Part shown: positions 1-9,625 of the stretch, in pieces
How the letters are laid out: each line of letters starts with the position of its first letter
Position numbering within the stretch: position 1 is the first letter of the stretch
NCBI RefSeq assembly: GCF_019924635.1
Contig: NZ_CP065037.1
Span: forward strand, 1,612,001 to 1,676,000
Direction of reading: 5' to 3'
Length of the DNA: 64,000 nt
Source of the DNA: Leifsonia sp. ZF2019
GTDB taxonomy: Bacteria; Actinomycetota; Actinomycetes; Actinomycetales; Microbacteriaceae
Notes under the pieces: generated by a model
Databases searched by the model: none
What the model saw: only the letters and a program-made list of their open reading frames with translations
Told to the model about the DNA's origin: nothing
Position numbers and translations under genes: made by a program

Positions 1-503
1 CCGCGGATGCCGCGACGGCGGGCGGGCTGATCTCCGCCGCGGGCGGGGCGGTGCGGGTCGCGGCCGATCCGGCGGAGGGGGAGCATCTGCTGGCGATCCG
101 CCGCGCCTTCCACCCGGCCCTCGCCGCGAGCGGCGAGGTGCTCATCGAGGATGTCGCCGTCCCGCGCTCCCGGATGCCGGAGATGTTCGAGGCGATCGAG
201 CGGATCTCGCAGCGCCACGGCATCCCCATCCCGACGGTCGCTCACGCCGGCGACGGCAACCTCCACCCGAACTTCGTCTACGCGGGGGAGGAGCCGCCGC
301 CCGCGGTGTGGGAGGCGGCGGGCGAGCTCTTCCGCACGGCGGTCGAGCTCGGCGGCACCCTGACGGGCGAGCACGGTGTGGGCGTGCTCAAGCGGCGGTG
401 GCTGGCCGACGAGCTGGGCCCGGACTCCTACGAGCTGCAGGTGAAGCTGAAGTCGGTCTTCGACCCGCTCGGCATCCTCAACCCGGGCAAGGTGTTCGGC
501 TAG
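1..503 (+). CDS. FAD-binding oxidoreductase (glycolate/D-lactate oxidase GlcD-like), C-terminal part
   Basis: The gene is cut by the left edge of the window; its reading frame is open from base 3 to the TAG at 501-503, so only about 166 C-terminal residues are seen. They match the FAD-linked oxidase C-terminal domain of the GlcD/D-lactate dehydrogenase family. The diagnostic stretch HAGDGNLHPN is followed by GGTLTGEHGVGVLKR and the terminal DPLGILNPGKVFG. Family members oxidise 2-hydroxy acids such as glycolate or D-lactate with FAD; the substrate cannot be told from this fragment. The stop overlaps the stop of the convergent esterase gene by four bases. Confidence 0.88.
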   Translation, partial: ADAATAGGLISAAGGAVRVAADPAEGEHLLAIRRAFHPALAASGEVLIEDVAVPRSRMPEMFEAIERISQRHGIPIPTVAHAGDGNLHPNFVYAGEEPPPAVWEAAGELFRTAVELGGTLTGEHGVGVLKRRWLADELGPDSYELQVKLKSVFDPLGILNPGKVFG

Positions 504-1981
504 ACCCCCTGCGCCAGCACCGGCTCCGCATCCGCGAAGGCGCCGGCTTCGTCGTGGGAGGGCGTGTCGAAGACGTGGGCCGTGCGCACGGCCGACGTGA
601 CAGGGGCCCAACCGGGCTCGCCGGTGCGGACGAAGGAGACCGCGGCGCCGTGCACGTCGTCGGCGAGCGACTGAGGCGGATTCGCGCCGGCGAGATCCTC
701 CACCCGCTCGAGGTCGAGTCCGTCGAACCAGAACGGCACGTCGAGGCAGTGGGAGGCCGTGCCGTTCGCCCCGGAGCGCCAGGCGAACCGGTAGAGCCAG
801 GTCGGTGCGTCCGCCTGCCCCCTGGCCAGGGCGACGGCCAGCGCCGGTGCGCGGAAGAGGGTGTCGGTCACGAACTGGCCCACGAGGTCGGCCGTGTCGG
901 CGTCCGGGTGCGCGGCGCTGTACGCCCCGATCGTCGACTCCGGGACGCCGAACGAGGACAGGAGGGCGGCGGCGGGAACCGTCGCCAGCTGCTCGCGGAA
1001 CGGCGCCAGAGCGCCCGTGAACTCCTGGTCGGTGGCACCGAGCAGGAGTGGCTTGTCCGCGCCGGCTCCGTCGCGGAGCGCGTCGACGACCGGCTGCGGG
1101 AGGAGGTCGCCGTCGATGACGGGGCTCCACGTCAGCCCGCCGGAGATCAGCTGTCCGATTCCGGCGAGCGGATCCCCGTCTGCGCCGTCGGGAACTGTCG
1201 CACGCGCCTGCAGTCCGAGGATGGTCTGCTCGTCGAGGGTGGAGAGCCCGGCCCTCGTCGGCTCCACTCCGCCCAGTTCCGCGACGCGGCGTCCGAGCGT
1301 CTCGGCCTCGTCGACGGCCAGGCCGCCCGCCGCCCCTGAGATGCTGATCGCCCGGTGGAAGAGCCCGGCGGCCCGCGGGACGCCGAGCAGCGTCAGCACC
1401 GCGCCGCCGCCCGCGGACTGCCCGGCGATGGTCACGGCGTCCGGGTCTCCGCCGAAGCGGGCGACGTTGTCGCGCACCCACTCCAGGGCGAGCAGCCAGT
1501 CGAGGACGGCTCGGTTGGCCGGGGCGTCCTCGATCCAGCCGAAGCCGTCGAACCCGAGCCGGTAGGAGACGGAGACGGTGACGACGCCGTCCCGGTTGAA
1601 CGCCCGGCCGTCGTACCAGGGGCTCGCGGGGGAGCCGGCGACGAACCCGCCCCCGTGGATGTACACGAGCACGGGCAGCTTCGCGGCGGTGTCGCCGGGC
1701 GCGGGGGTGAACACGTTCACGTTCAGTGTCGAGTCGCCGGGGATGCTCGGCTCCGGGATCGCGGTCACCTCGGCCAGTGCCACCCGCTGGGGCGTCGGTC
1801 CGTACGCCGAGGCGTCGCGCACTCCGTCCCACGGCGCGTGCGGAGCGGGCGCGGCGAAGCGGAGGTCGCCGACCGGGGCCTCCGCGAACGGGATGCCGAG
1901 GAAGGCGGCGGACCCGTCGCGCCAGACGCCGGCGACGCGGCCGGACGCGGTGGGGACGACGGGAGGGGTGGGGTTCGACAC
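500..1981 (-). CDS. Type B carboxylesterase/lipase family protein
   Basis: This 493-residue alpha/beta hydrolase belongs to the carboxylesterase type B (para-nitrobenzyl esterase) family. The oxyanion-hole HGGGF lies at residues 109-113 and the nucleophile elbow GQSAGG has Ser189. A likely acid residue sits in the ATDQEF stretch and a likely catalytic His in ASHCLDVPF. There is no signal peptide, so it is probably cytoplasmic and hydrolyses carboxyl esters of unknown identity. The start is GTG with an AAGGAG ribosome site seven bases upstream. The usual family motif is GESAG; Gln in place of Glu is a common variant. It is transcribed alone. Confidence 0.88.
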   Translation of the reverse strand: MSNPTPPVVPTASGRVAGVWRDGSAAFLGIPFAEAPVGDLRFAAPAPHAPWDGVRDASAYGPTPQRVALAEVTAIPEPSIPGDSTLNVNVFTPAPGDTAAKLPVLVYIHGGGFVAGSPASPWYDGRAFNRDGVVTVSVSYRLGFDGFGWIEDAPANRAVLDWLLALEWVRDNVARFGGDPDAVTIAGQSAGGGAVLTLLGVPRAAGLFHRAISISGAAGGLAVDEAETLGRRVAELGGVEPTRAGLSTLDEQTILGLQARATVPDGADGDPLAGIGQLISGGLTWSPVIDGDLLPQPVVDALRDGAGADKPLLLGATDQEFTGALAPFREQLATVPAAALLSSFGVPESTIGAYSAAHPDADTADLVGQFVTDTLFRAPALAVALARGQADAPTWLYRFAWRSGANGTASHCLDVPFWFDGLDLERVEDLAGANPPQSLADDVHGAAVSFVRTGEPGWAPVTSAVRTAHVFDTPSHDEAGAFADAEPVLAQGV

Positions 1982-2249
1982 GGGCGGGCTCCTTCGATCG
2001 CTTCAGGGTCGAGGCCAGCCTGCCACAGAAAACCGAGCAATGGTTGGGAAGTTCGCCGGTGGGGGTGAACCCGTTAAAAGACTCGACGCCCGGTGGTGCG
2101 GCGATGCCTGCAACGCTCCCGGGACGTCGAGTTATACCTCTAGCGTGCTCCTCCTCGACGCGATCCGCAAGACCCTTCTGCGTCGGCTCCGGCTGCGCGC
2201 ACAGCGAACGGCTTTGACGCGGTGCCCGCGCACGGGTTGGATGGTGCAC

Positions 2250-2624
2250 ATGGCAGAGAACACCAACCAGAAGCCCGAAGTCGACGCGCCCGAGGGCCCG
2301 GCTCCGGCGACGCTCGAGATCGTCGACATCGTGGAGGGGGCCGGCGCCGAGGCGACGCCGGGCGCCAAGGTCGACGTGCACTACCTCGGCGTGGAGTACG
2401 AGACCGGCGAGGAGTTCGACTCCTCGTGGAGCCGCGGGCAGTCCATCAACTTCCCGCTCAACAACCTCATCAAGGGCTGGCAGGAGGGCATCCCCGGCAT
2501 GAAGGTCGGCGGCCGTCGCAAGCTCACGGTGCCGCCGGCGCTCGCCTACGGCCCGGCCGGCGGCGGTCACCCGCTGTCGGGCAAGACCCTCATCTTCGTC
2601 ATCGACCTGCTCGGCGTCAGCTGA
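2250..2624 (+). CDS. FKBP-type peptidyl-prolyl cis-trans isomerase
   Basis: This 124-residue single-domain FKBP catalyses cis-trans isomerisation of peptidyl-proline bonds during protein folding. Visible family features are [19 protein letters not shown], the [19 protein letters not shown] stretch and PPALAYGP near the C terminus. No signal sequence or lipobox is present, so it should be cytosolic. The start was taken at ATG 2250 (MAENTNQ); an ATG nine bases earlier is also in frame. It ends at a perfect bidirectional hairpin shared with the convergent alcohol dehydrogenase. A candidate -10 TAGCGT lies at 2141-2146. Confidence 0.92.
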   Translation: MAENTNQKPEVDAPEGPAPATLEIVDIVEGAGAEATPGAKVDVHYLGVEYETGEEFDSSWSRGQSINFPLNNLIKGWQEGIPGMKVGGRRKLTVPPALAYGPAGGGHPLSGKTLIFVIDLLGVS

Positions 2625-2640
2625 GCCGACCGCACGACGC

Positions 2641-2675
2641 GACGCGCCCCCTCCGGCTGCCGGAGGGGGCGCGTC
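2641..2675. terminator. Bidirectional intrinsic terminator between FKBP and alcohol dehydrogenase genes
   Basis: A perfect 16-bp inverted repeat (2641-2656 with 2660-2675, three-base loop CTG) lies between two convergent genes ending at 2624 and 2689. There is no strong T-tract, which is usual in high-GC actinobacteria, but its symmetry and position fit termination in both directions. Confidence 0.75.
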
Positions 2676-2688
2676 GTCGTCCGGGGCT

Positions 2689-3729
2689 CTAGCCGTTCGG
2701 GAGGATCACCGCGCGGCCGCGGATCCTCCCCTCGTGCAGTCGTTCGTATGCCTTCGGTGCCTCGTCGAGCGAGTAGGTCTCGATCTCGACCTCCACCTGG
2801 CCGGTGCGCGCCAGATCGAGCACCTCGATCAGCTCGGCGCGGGAGCCCCAATACGGCGTGCGGACGGCGGCGTCGTAGGCGATGCGGCCGAAACCGACCG
2901 CGAGCGCGCCGCCGCCGATGCCGACGATGGTGACATCGCCCTCCGCCGCGACCATCCCGCCCGCGAGGTCGACGGTCGGCTGCACGCCCACGAAATCGAA
3001 CACGGCGTCGGCGCCGCGCCCCCCGGTGAGATCGCGCACGGCCGCCACCGCGTCGGGGTTCGACAGCAGGGTGTGCCGTGCGCCGACCGCCGTGGCCAGG
3101 TCGAGCTTCTCCTGGTTGACGTCGAGGGCGACCACCGTCGCCCCGCTGATCGCACGCAGGATCTGGATGCCCACGTGACCGAGTCCGCCGGTGCCGATGA
3201 CCACGGCGGTCGTCCCGGCGCCGAGCTTCGGCAGCGAGTTCTTGATCGCGTGATAGGGGGTGAGCCCGGCGTCGGTGAGGGAGACGTTGCGCACGGGGTC
3301 GAGGCCGTCCAGTGGGACGAGGTGGCGCTCGCTGTCGACGATCATGTACTCGGCCATCGAGCCGGGAGCGCCCAGCCCCGGCGGGCGGATCTGCTCCGCC
3401 TCGGCGTTCAGGCAGTAGTTCTCCTTGCCCTGTGCGCACATCCGGCACCGGCCGCAGCCCCACGGTCCGTAGACCGCGACCGCGTCTCCGGCGCGCACGC
3501 CGGTGACTCCCGCTCCGACCGCCTCGACGATGCCGGCGCCCTCGTGGCCGAGGGTGAGCGGCAGGCCGTACACGTACTGCTCGGCCGGGAGGCTCATGAT
3601 GAACTCGTCGGAGTGGCACGCGCCGGCGGCGGTGACCTTCAGGAGGACTTGCCCGGGTCCGACCTCGGGATCGGGGACCTCGACGACCTCGGGGCGGGAG
3701 CCGATCTCGCGATACTGCAATGCCTTCAT
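2689..3729 (-). CDS. Zinc-dependent NAD(P)-dependent alcohol dehydrogenase
   Basis: This 346-residue medium-chain dehydrogenase interconverts alcohols and aldehydes or ketones. Catalytic zinc ligands are likely Cys38 and His62 (GHEGAG). The four structural-zinc cysteines at about 92, 95, 98 and 106 are all present ([15 protein letters not shown]). The Rossmann motif [11 protein letters not shown] lies near residue 170. The length fits the AdhP/Adh family. It is monocistronic, starts at an ATG and ends at the shared terminator at 2641-2675. Substrate range cannot be read from the sequence. Confidence 0.9.
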   Translation of the reverse strand: MKALQYREIGSRPEVVEVPDPEVGPGQVLLKVTAAGACHSDEFIMSLPAEQYVYGLPLTLGHEGAGIVEAVGAGVTGVRAGDAVAVYGPWGCGRCRMCAQGKENYCLNAEAEQIRPPGLGAPGSMAEYMIVDSERHLVPLDGLDPVRNVSLTDAGLTPYHAIKNSLPKLGAGTTAVVIGTGGLGHVGIQILRAISGATVVALDVNQEKLDLATAVGARHTLLSNPDAVAAVRDLTGGRGADAVFDFVGVQPTVDLAGGMVAAEGDVTIVGIGGGALAVGFGRIAYDAAVRTPYWGSRAELIEVLDLARTGQVEVEIETYSLDEAPKAYERLHEGRIRGRAVILPNG

Positions 3730-3811
3730 ACCTCGGACGCTACCCGGTGCCCGCGCGGCTCTCTAGAGCCGATCGGCCCTCCGCCGGCGTGGGTCCCTCA
3801 CCGCCGTCTGG

Positions 3812-3817
3812 TAGACT
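3812..3817 (+). promoter_or_regulatory. Candidate -10 box of the rpsO promoter
   Basis: TAGACT preceded by TG (extended -10) sits about 90 bases before rpsO, in the only non-coding gap upstream of it. No convincing -35 hexamer is seen. It would give a leader of roughly 80-85 bases carrying the purine-rich ribosome site just before the start. Confidence 0.35.
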
Positions 3818-3906
3818 CGTCAGGTTGCCGTCTAACGGCCGCGGAGAAAGAGAGCCCAGGCATCAGGCCCCGGGCACCGCGCAACGAGAGGAAGGGGATC
3901 CCGTCT

Positions 3907-4176
3907 ATGGCACTGGATGCTGATATCAAGAAGGCGATCATCGAAGAGTACGCTACCCACCCCGGTGACACCGGATCCCCCGAGGTCCAGGTCGCGATCC
4001 TGACCAAGCGGATCAAGGACCTCACCGAGCACCTCAAGGAGCACAAGCACGACCACCACTCGCGTCGTGGCCTGCTCCTCCTGGTCGGTCAGCGCCGCCG
4101 CCTGCTGGGCTACCTGTCGGACATCGACATCAGCCGCTACCGTTCGCTCATCGAGCGCCTCGGTCTGCGTCGCTAG
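3907..4176 (+). CDS. rpsO: 30S ribosomal protein S15
   Basis: This 89-residue protein matches ribosomal protein S15 throughout, including [27 protein letters not shown] and LGYL..DI.RY..LI..LGLR. S15 binds 16S rRNA helices h20-h22 early in assembly of the 30S platform. The start is ATG 3907, after a purine-rich GAGGAAGGGG ribosome site. A strong hairpin terminator at 4222-4251 follows. pnp, often directly downstream of rpsO in bacteria, is about 7.8 kb away here. Confidence 0.98.
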   Translation: MALDADIKKAIIEEYATHPGDTGSPEVQVAILTKRIKDLTEHLKEHKHDHHSRRGLLLLVGQRRRLLGYLSDIDISRYRSLIERLGLRR

Positions 4177-4221
4177 TCCTCGCAGAGGCAGCTCTTCGCT
4201 GACACCGCGAACTTCTTACGG

Positions 4222-4251
4222 ACGGGCCGTCACCTTCGGGTGGCGGCCCGT
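4222..4251 (+). terminator. rpsO: rpsO intrinsic terminator
   Basis: A 13-bp inverted repeat (4222-4234 with 4239-4251, one G-T wobble) closed by a stable TTCG tetraloop starts 46 bases after the rpsO stop. It may also serve the small convergent gene ending at 4257. Confidence 0.75.
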
Positions 4252-4256
4252 TCGTG

Positions 4257-4433
4257 TCATCGGTGACGCGGATCCGCGCCGGGCCTCACCGCGGCGTCGT
4301 CGCGGATGTCGATCCGTGTGCGGCCGTCTTCGCCCGGGCCGATCTCGACACGTGGCTCGGCGTCCTCCTCCGTCGCCTTCGGGGCGGTGGTCAACTGGTC
4401 GGTGCGGGCGTCGTCGTGGGGCTTCTCCGTCAT
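4257..4433 (-). CDS. Small acidic hypothetical protein (58 aa)
   Basis: A 58-codon frame starts at ATG 4433 immediately after a near-perfect ribosome site (GAGGAGGGA, spacing about 3-5) and ends with TGA at 4257-4259. The product is strongly charged and Asp/Glu/Arg-rich (MTEKPHDDAR...GEDGRTRIDIRDD), with no membrane segment or known motif. It lies just downstream of and in the same direction as the LtrA gene. No function can be assigned. The strong ribosome site and skewed composition make it more than a chance frame. Confidence 0.55.
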   Translation of the reverse strand: MTEKPHDDARTDQLTTAPKATEEDAEPRVEIGPGEDGRTRIDIRDDAAVRPGADPRHR

Positions 4434-4512
4434 GGTCCCTCCTCGTTCGATCCCACCGTCCCGCGACGAGCGCCGCGGGGCAACCCCCTCGGCATCCTGT
4501 TCGGCTCCCTCG

Positions 4513-5709
4513 TCACTCGTCGCGCAGGGCCGTGGCCTTCCGGGCCGCGAACGCGCGGTCGACCAGCGTCGCCGCGACGAGTGCCGCCGCGACGAGCGCG
4601 ATCCCGATCGTCACACCCACGAGCCCCAGCACCGGCGACGCGAGGGGGAGGAGCAGCACGAGCAGGATCGCCGCGGCGGTCTTGAGCGGGCGGATCACGA
4701 CCTCGGAGACCAGCGGTGCGTGCAGCACGTAGAGCATCAGCAGGAACACTGCGACCGGGACGGCGACGGCGTACTCCACCGCCGTGTCCGACCCGCCGTG
4801 GTGCTCGGCGCCGGCCTGCACCGCGACTTCGAGGCCCGCACCGAGCGCCGCCAGCGAGGCGAACACGACGTAGTGTCCGTAGCCCCAGAAGAACGACAGA
4901 TTGCGGCGGTTCGCCAGCCCTTCTGCCGCGGGCTCGAGGAAGTACAGCCACCAGAGCGCGAACAGCAGCACCAGGCCGGCGGCGGCGATCCAGACGAGGG
5001 CGGCGGAGAACCCGTGCGCTGCCAGGGCGTTCTGCACACCGATCGCGCTGGCCGACACGGACTCGCCCAGCACGATGATGGTGAACAGTCCGTAGCGCTC
5101 AGCGATGTGGTGGGGATGCCAGGACGTCATCCCCGGCCGCTCCGCCCACAGCGGCACCGACAGTTCGAGAGCCGCCCCGACGAGGAACAGCCACGGGCGG
5201 GCGTCGACGGGGAGGAAGCCGAAGGCGACCCAGAACACCTGCACCACGGCGATACCGGAGGCGTACCGGATCGCCGTCGACCGCCCGTCCGGATGCTCGA
5301 CGGCCGCGCGGATCCACTGACCGACGAGCGCCAGCCGCATGATCAGGTACCCGATGATGATCGCCGTGAAGTCGGAGCTCTCGAACGCCGCGGGGACGCC
5401 CGCCGCGAGCACGAGCACGCCGCCCATCTGGACCAGCGTCATCACCCGGTAGGGCACGTCGTCCGTGTCGTACGCCGAGGCGAACCAGGTGAAGTTCATC
5501 CACGCCCACCAGATGGCGAAGAACACCATGAGGTACGGGCCGAGTCGTGCGAGCGCCTCGCCCGCCTCCTCGGCGTGGGCGAGCTGGGAGGCGACCTGGG
5601 CGATGGCGACGACGAAGGTGAGGTCGAAGAGCAGCTCGAGCGGGCTGGAGACGCGATGCCGCTCGTCGGAGGAGCGACCGGACATCGGGATGCGGAACGC
5701 GATGCTCAT
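4513..5709 (-). CDS. ltrA: Low temperature requirement protein A (LtrA) family membrane protein
   Basis: This 398-residue polytopic membrane protein has the LtrA-family signature: an N-terminal SSPLELLFDLTFVVAIAQVA, then WWAWMNFTWFASAYDTDD, then HHIAERYGLFTIIVLGESV. About ten or eleven hydrophobic segments are visible. LtrA was first described as needed for growth of Listeria in the cold, but its biochemical role is unknown. The start was set at ATG 5709; an upstream ATG at 5721 is also in frame. It diverges from the VanZ gene with fewer than 20 bases between starts. Confidence 0.85.
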   Translation of the reverse strand: MSIAFRIPMSGRSSDERHRVSSPLELLFDLTFVVAIAQVASQLAHAEEAGEALARLGPYLMVFFAIWWAWMNFTWFASAYDTDDVPYRVMTLVQMGGVLVLAAGVPAAFESSDFTAIIIGYLIMRLALVGQWIRAAVEHPDGRSTAIRYASGIAVVQVFWVAFGFLPVDARPWLFLVGAALELSVPLWAERPGMTSWHPHHIAERYGLFTIIVLGESVSASAIGVQNALAAHGFSAALVWIAAAGLVLLFALWWLYFLEPAAEGLANRRNLSFFWGYGHYVVFASLAALGAGLEVAVQAGAEHHGGSDTAVEYAVAVPVAVFLLMLYVLHAPLVSEVVIRPLKTAAAILLVLLLPLASPVLGLVGVTIGIALVAAALVAATLVDRAFAARKATALRDE

Positions 5710-5727
5710 GTGCGCAAGCATAGGAGG

Positions 5728-6165
5728 ATGGCCCGCCGCGTCCTCACCCTCCTCGCCGCCGTGTACCTGCTCGCGGTCGCGTGGATCACGCTGAACCCCT
5801 TCCCGCCGGACCCCCACCGCAACGGGATGCTGACCTCGCTGCTCGCCCTGTTCGCGGAGACGCCCCTGCTGACCTGGGTCGACTACGACGTCGTCGAGTT
5901 CTCGGCGAACATCCTCCTGTTCGTGCCGATGGGCGCCCTGCTGACACTGCTGCTCGGCCGGGAGCGCTGGTGGCTGGCCCTCGCCCTGGGCGTGATGGCG
6001 ACGCTGACGATCGAGTTCGTGCAGCTCTTCCTCCCTGCACGTTTCAGCGACGCCCGCGACCTCCTGGCGAACACGCTCGGGACGCTCGTCGGCATCGCGA
6101 TCGTCTTCGCGGTCACGGCCGCGGCGGCGGCCCGGGGGCGACGCACCGCCGCGACCGGATCGTAG
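5728..6165 (+). CDS. VanZ family membrane protein
   Basis: This 145-residue protein has an N-terminal membrane segment and the VanZ-family pattern: EFSANILLFVPMGALL, then TIEFVQLFLPARFSDARDLLANTLGTLVG and a final membrane helix. Four hydrophobic segments are visible. VanZ gives low-level teicoplanin resistance in enterococci, but most chromosomal relatives have unknown roles and this one is not near any van cluster. AGGAGG directly abuts the chosen ATG 5728, too close for a normal ribosome site, so the start is uncertain. Confidence 0.8.
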   Translation: MARRVLTLLAAVYLLAVAWITLNPFPPDPHRNGMLTSLLALFAETPLLTWVDYDVVEFSANILLFVPMGALLTLLLGRERWWLALALGVMATLTIEFVQLFLPARFSDARDLLANTLGTLVGIAIVFAVTAAAAARGRRTAATGS

Positions 6166-6241
6166 CGGGAGGGCGCCGCCGTCGCGCCGGGATGCGCGCG
6201 CCCTCCCGCGGTCCAGGTGGTCTCGCAGGTCCTCTCCGTCG

Positions 6242-6628
6242 TCAGACCAGCCCGAAAGCCGACAGCTCTGCGTCGGTGAGCATCCGGGAGCGGATGAGGA
6301 ACCGTTTCCCTTCCGGAGCCTCCGCCGAGAAGCCACTGCCGCGGCCGTCGACCAGATCGATCGTGAGGTGGGTGTACTTCCAGTACGCGTACTGCGACGC
6401 CGACATGTAGACGCGCACCGGATCGATGCCGTCCACGTCGAGCGCGCCGAGCAGGACGTCCGCGGAGCCGACGCGGAACATCCCGACCGGGTAGCACATC
6501 GGCGAGGAGCCGTCGCAGCAGCCGCCCGACTGATGGAACATGAGCGGGCCGTGCGTCTCCGCCAGCCGCCGCAGCATGTCTGCGGCGGCCGGGGTGACGT
6601 CCACCCGCGTCTCGGCAGCGTCGGACAC
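6242..6628 (-). CDS. DUF779 domain-containing protein
   Basis: This 128-residue protein belongs to the DUF779 family, whose genes typically follow ExaC-type aldehyde dehydrogenases. Its conserved cysteines lie in QSGGCCDGSSPMC (Cys37, Cys38, Cys45), suggesting a metal or redox site (inference). The start is GTG 6628, nine bases past the aldehyde dehydrogenase stop. Its AGGAG ribosome site overlaps that stop codon, so the two are probably co-translated. The molecular role of the family is not established; the context suggests an accessory in aldehyde oxidation. Confidence 0.85.
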   Translation of the reverse strand: MSDAAETRVDVTPAAADMLRRLAETHGPLMFHQSGGCCDGSSPMCYPVGMFRVGSADVLLGALDVDGIDPVRVYMSASQYAYWKYTHLTIDLVDGRGSGFSAEAPEGKRFLIRSRMLTDAELSAFGLV

Positions 6629-6636
6629 CGCGACTC

Positions 6637-8220
6637 CTAGAAGAAGCCCATCGGGCCGTCGGCGTACGAGACGAGGAGGTTCTTCGTCTGCTGGTAGTGG
6701 TCGAGCATCATGCGGTGGTTCTCCCGACCGATGCCGGACTGCTTGTAGCCGCCGAACGCCGCGTGCGCCGGGTACTGGTGGTAGGTGTTCGACCAGACGC
6801 GTCCGGCCTCGATGGCGCGGCCTGCCCGGTACAGCTGGGAGCCGTTGCGGCTCCATACGCCCGCGCCGAGGCCATAGAGCGTGTCGTTGGCCATCGCGAT
6901 GGCGTCGTCGAAGTCGGAGAAGCTGGTGAGCGCGAGCACCGGCCCGAAGATCTCCTCCTGGAAGATGCGCATCGAGTTCTGGCCCTCGAACACCGTGGGC
7001 TGCACGTAGTAGCCGCCCGCGAGGTCGCCGCCCAGATCGGCGCGCTCGCCGCCGGTCAGCAGTTTCGCCCCTTCCTTCTTGCCGATGTCCATGTACGACA
7101 AGATCTTCTCCAGCTGGTCGTTGGACGCCTGCGCGCCGATCATCGTCGAGACGTCGAGCGGGTTGCCCTGCGTGATGCGCTTGACCCGTTCGAGGCCGTC
7201 GGCGACGAATCCGTCGTAGATCGATCGCTGCACGAGGGCGCGCGACGGGCAGGTGCAGACCTCGCCCTGGTTGAGCGCGAAGAACGAGAAGCCCTCGAGC
7301 GCCTTGTCGTAGAACGAGTCGCGCTCGGCCGCGACGTCGTCGAAGAAGATGTTCGGGCTCTTGCCGCCGAGCTCGAGCGTGACCGGGATCAGGTTCTCGC
7401 TCGCGTACTGCATGATGAGCCGGCCCGTGGTGGTCTCGCCGGTAAAGGCGACCTTGCGGACGCGCGGGTGCGACGCCAGCGGGGCGCCGGCCTCGAACCC
7501 GAATCCGTTGACGATGTTGAGCACGCCGTCCGGAAGGAGGTCGCGCACGAGATCGAGCCAGACATGGATGGACGCCGGAGTCTGCTCCGCCGGCTTCAGG
7601 ACCACGCAGTTGCCCGCGGCGAGGGCCGGCGCGAGCTTCCAGGTCGCCATGAGGAGGGGGAAGTTCCACGGGATGATCTGCGCGACCACGCCGAGCGGCT
7701 CGTGGAAGTGGTACGCGACGGTGTCGTGGTCGATCTCGCTGATGCCGCCCTCCTGAGCGCGCAGGGCCCCGGCGAAGTAGCGGAAGTGGTCGATCGCCAG
7801 CGGGATGTCGGCGGCGAGCGTCTCGCGCACCGGCTTGCCGTTGTCCCAGGTCTCGGCGACCGCGAGCAGCTCGAGGTTGGCCTCCATGCGGTCGGCGATA
7901 CGGGTGAGGAGCAGGGCGCGTTCGGCGACGGAGGTCTTGCCCCAGGCCGGGAAGGCAGCCCAGGCCGCGTCCACGGCGCGATCGACGTCGGCGGCGGTGC
8001 CGCGGGCGATCTCGGTGAAGGGGCGGCCGGTCACCGGGGTGACGTCCTCGAAGTACTGGCCGCTCGCCGGGGCGACGTACCGGCCGCCGATGTAGTGGTC
8101 GTACCGGGTGGCGTAGTTGACGACGGCGCCCTCCGTGCCGGGCTGGGCGTACACGCTCGGCGCCTCCGCCGCGGGTGCGGGCGCCTCCTGGGCGCCGGTC
8201 TGCTCGGGGGTCAAGGTCAT
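6637..8220 (-). CDS. NAD-dependent aldehyde dehydrogenase (ExaC/AldA type)
   Basis: This 527-residue enzyme oxidises an aldehyde, probably acetaldehyde or a similar short-chain substrate, to the acid with NAD. Family landmarks are IPWNFPL near 184, the catalytic base Glu283 in LELGGKSPN and the catalytic Cys322 in [11 protein letters not shown]. The CTC form is typical of the ExaC branch. The N terminus has an Ala/Pro-rich extension of about 25 residues. The start is ATG 8220 with an AAGGAG ribosome site. It forms an operon with DUF779. A GAF-type regulator lies upstream beyond an inserted IS30 element, so native control may be altered. Confidence 0.93.
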   Translation of the reverse strand: MTLTPEQTGAQEAPAPAAEAPSVYAQPGTEGAVVNYATRYDHYIGGRYVAPASGQYFEDVTPVTGRPFTEIARGTAADVDRAVDAAWAAFPAWGKTSVAERALLLTRIADRMEANLELLAVAETWDNGKPVRETLAADIPLAIDHFRYFAGALRAQEGGISEIDHDTVAYHFHEPLGVVAQIIPWNFPLLMATWKLAPALAAGNCVVLKPAEQTPASIHVWLDLVRDLLPDGVLNIVNGFGFEAGAPLASHPRVRKVAFTGETTTGRLIMQYASENLIPVTLELGGKSPNIFFDDVAAERDSFYDKALEGFSFFALNQGEVCTCPSRALVQRSIYDGFVADGLERVKRITQGNPLDVSTMIGAQASNDQLEKILSYMDIGKKEGAKLLTGGERADLGGDLAGGYYVQPTVFEGQNSMRIFQEEIFGPVLALTSFSDFDDAIAMANDTLYGLGAGVWSRNGSQLYRAGRAIEAGRVWSNTYHQYPAHAAFGGYKQSGIGRENHRMMLDHYQQTKNLLVSYADGPMGFF

Positions 8221-8272
8221 GGCAGTCTCCTTCGACTCGCGCGGCCCGCACCGTCGCGCGCCGTCGACCTCG

Positions 8273-8337
8273 ACGCTACGCAGCCCCACGTTGCATCCCG
8301 TTGCGTGGACACGCGCCTCCACATTCGGACCGAATGT
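8273..8337 (-). promoter_or_regulatory. Aldehyde dehydrogenase control region: -10 box, direct repeats and palindrome
   Basis: On the minus strand a TAGCGT -10 candidate (8273-8278) is preceded by two direct GCAACG repeats four bases apart (8289-8304) that cover the -35 position. Further upstream is a near-perfect palindrome, ACATTCGG-A-CCGAATGT (8321-8337). No good -35 hexamer is seen, which fits an activator-dependent promoter. A related palindrome lies at 9647-9661 on the other side of the IS30 element. Binding by the neighbouring GAF regulator is an inference. Confidence 0.5.
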
Positions 8338-8350
8338 GCACTCTGAGTGC

Positions 8351-8384
8351 GGTGGTTTCTGGTGGTGAGTGCAACACCCTTTGT
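8351..8384 (+). repeat. Left terminal inverted repeat of the IS30 element
   Basis: This end matches the reverse complement of 9601-9632 with a few mismatches and a single indel near the inner end. The inner part contains GAGTGCAACACC and runs up to a few bases before the ATG at 8387. Confidence 0.85.
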
Positions 8385-8401
8385 TGATGTGGAGGGTTGG
8401 G

Positions 8402-9625
8402 ATGGGGTTGCATTCGTCGTTGGAGACGCGGGTTGAGGCGTTGGGGTTGTTGTTGGCTGGTGCTTCGGCTGTGAGTGTGGCGGTGGTGGTGGGGGTGCCG
8501 CGTGGTCGGGTGCAGCGGTGGGCCAGGCTTGCGGGCATGAGGTTTGAGCCGGGGAGTCGTGCTGGTTTGTTGCGTGTCGGGCTGTCGGGTGCGGGTGGCG
8601 CGGCGGGGGGTCATGGGCGCAGGTTGTCGTTGGCGGATCGGGCGTTGATCCAGGCAGGGTTGGCGCAGGGGTTCTCGTTGCGCCGGATCGCGGGTCTGGT
8701 CGGGGTGGCACCGTCGACGGTGTCGCGGGAGGTTGCCCGTTCCAGGTGGTCGTATCGGGGGCGGTGGCAATATGAGGCGGGGGTGGCGCATCAGGTCGCC
8801 GGTCAGCGGCGGGCCCGGCCCAAGCCGCGCAAACTCGATCAGGATCCGTGGTTGCGGGCCGCGGTGGTCGAACAGTTGAACGCCCGGTTCTCCCCGCAGC
8901 AGGTCGCGGGTCGGCTGCCGCTGCTGTTCCCGGGGCGAGAGGATATGCGGGTGACGGCTGAGACGATCTACCAGGCCCTCTATGTTCAGGGCAAAGGCGG
9001 GTTGCGGCACGAGCTGACCGTGGTCAAAGCGTTGCGGACCGGTCGGGCGGGACGCATCCCGCAGTCGAAACTGCCGCGGCGCAGCAACCGGCCCTGGCTG
9101 GACGGTGCCCGGCTCAGCGACCGGCCAGCCCAGGTCACCGACCGCGCCGTCCCGGGACATTGGGAAGGCGACCTCGTCGTCGGACCCGCAGGCTCCGGGA
9201 TCATCACCCTGGTCGAACGCTCCACCCGGTTCGCCCTCCTGGGCCGGCTGCCCGGAACCCGGGACTCCGCCACGGTCATCGACCGGCTCACCGAGATGAT
9301 CGGCCACCTGCCGTCCGCACTGTTCTCGACCCTGACCTGGGATCAGGGCACCGAGATGGCAGAACACGCCCGCTTCACTATCGCAACCGGTTGCCCGGTG
9401 TTCTTCGCCGACCCTCACTCACCCTGGCAGCGCGGCAGCAACGAGAACCTCAACGGGCTGATCCGAGACTTCTACCCCAAGGGCACCAACTTCAACACCA
9501 TCCCCGACGCCGACCTCGCCGAAACCCAACGCCTCCTCAACATCCGCCCCCGACAAACCTTGAACTTCCACACCCCAGCCGAGAAACTCGACCAATACCT
9601 ACAAGGTGTTGCACTCACCAGCTGA
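8402..9625 (+). CDS. IS30 family transposase
   Basis: This 407-residue DDE transposase has the IS30 layout. An N-terminal helix-turn-helix region includes [39 protein letters not shown]. The catalytic core has [11 protein letters not shown] (first Asp), [10 protein letters not shown] (second Asp) and [19 protein letters not shown] (Glu). The start at ATG 8402 is favoured because GGAGGG lies five bases upstream; ATG 8387 and a GTG at 8369, inside the terminal repeat, are in frame. The frame is uninterrupted and all three catalytic acids are present, so the protein is probably active. Confidence 0.93.
   Translation: MGLHSSLETRVEALGLLLAGASAVSVAVVVGVPRGRVQRWARLAGMRFEPGSRAGLLRVGLSGAGGAAGGHGRRLSLADRALIQAGLAQGFSLRRIAGLVGVAPSTVSREVARSRWSYRGRWQYEAGVAHQVAGQRRARPKPRKLDQDPWLRAAVVEQLNARFSPQQVAGRLPLLFPGREDMRVTAETIYQALYVQGKGGLRHELTVVKALRTGRAGRIPQSKLPRRSNRPWLDGARLSDRPAQVTDRAVPGHWEGDLVVGPAGSGIITLVERSTRFALLGRLPGTRDSATVIDRLTEMIGHLPSALFSTLTWDQGTEMAEHARFTIATGCPVFFADPHSPWQRGSNENLNGLIRDFYPKGTNFNTIPDADLAETQRLLNIRPRQTLNFHTPAEKLDQYLQGVALTS

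Noticed and set aside
1578..2249. A long N-terminal extension of the FKBP protein reading through from 1578
   Set aside because: The upstream part is antisense to the esterase gene and low in complexity. The FKBP family domain begins shortly after ATG 2250.
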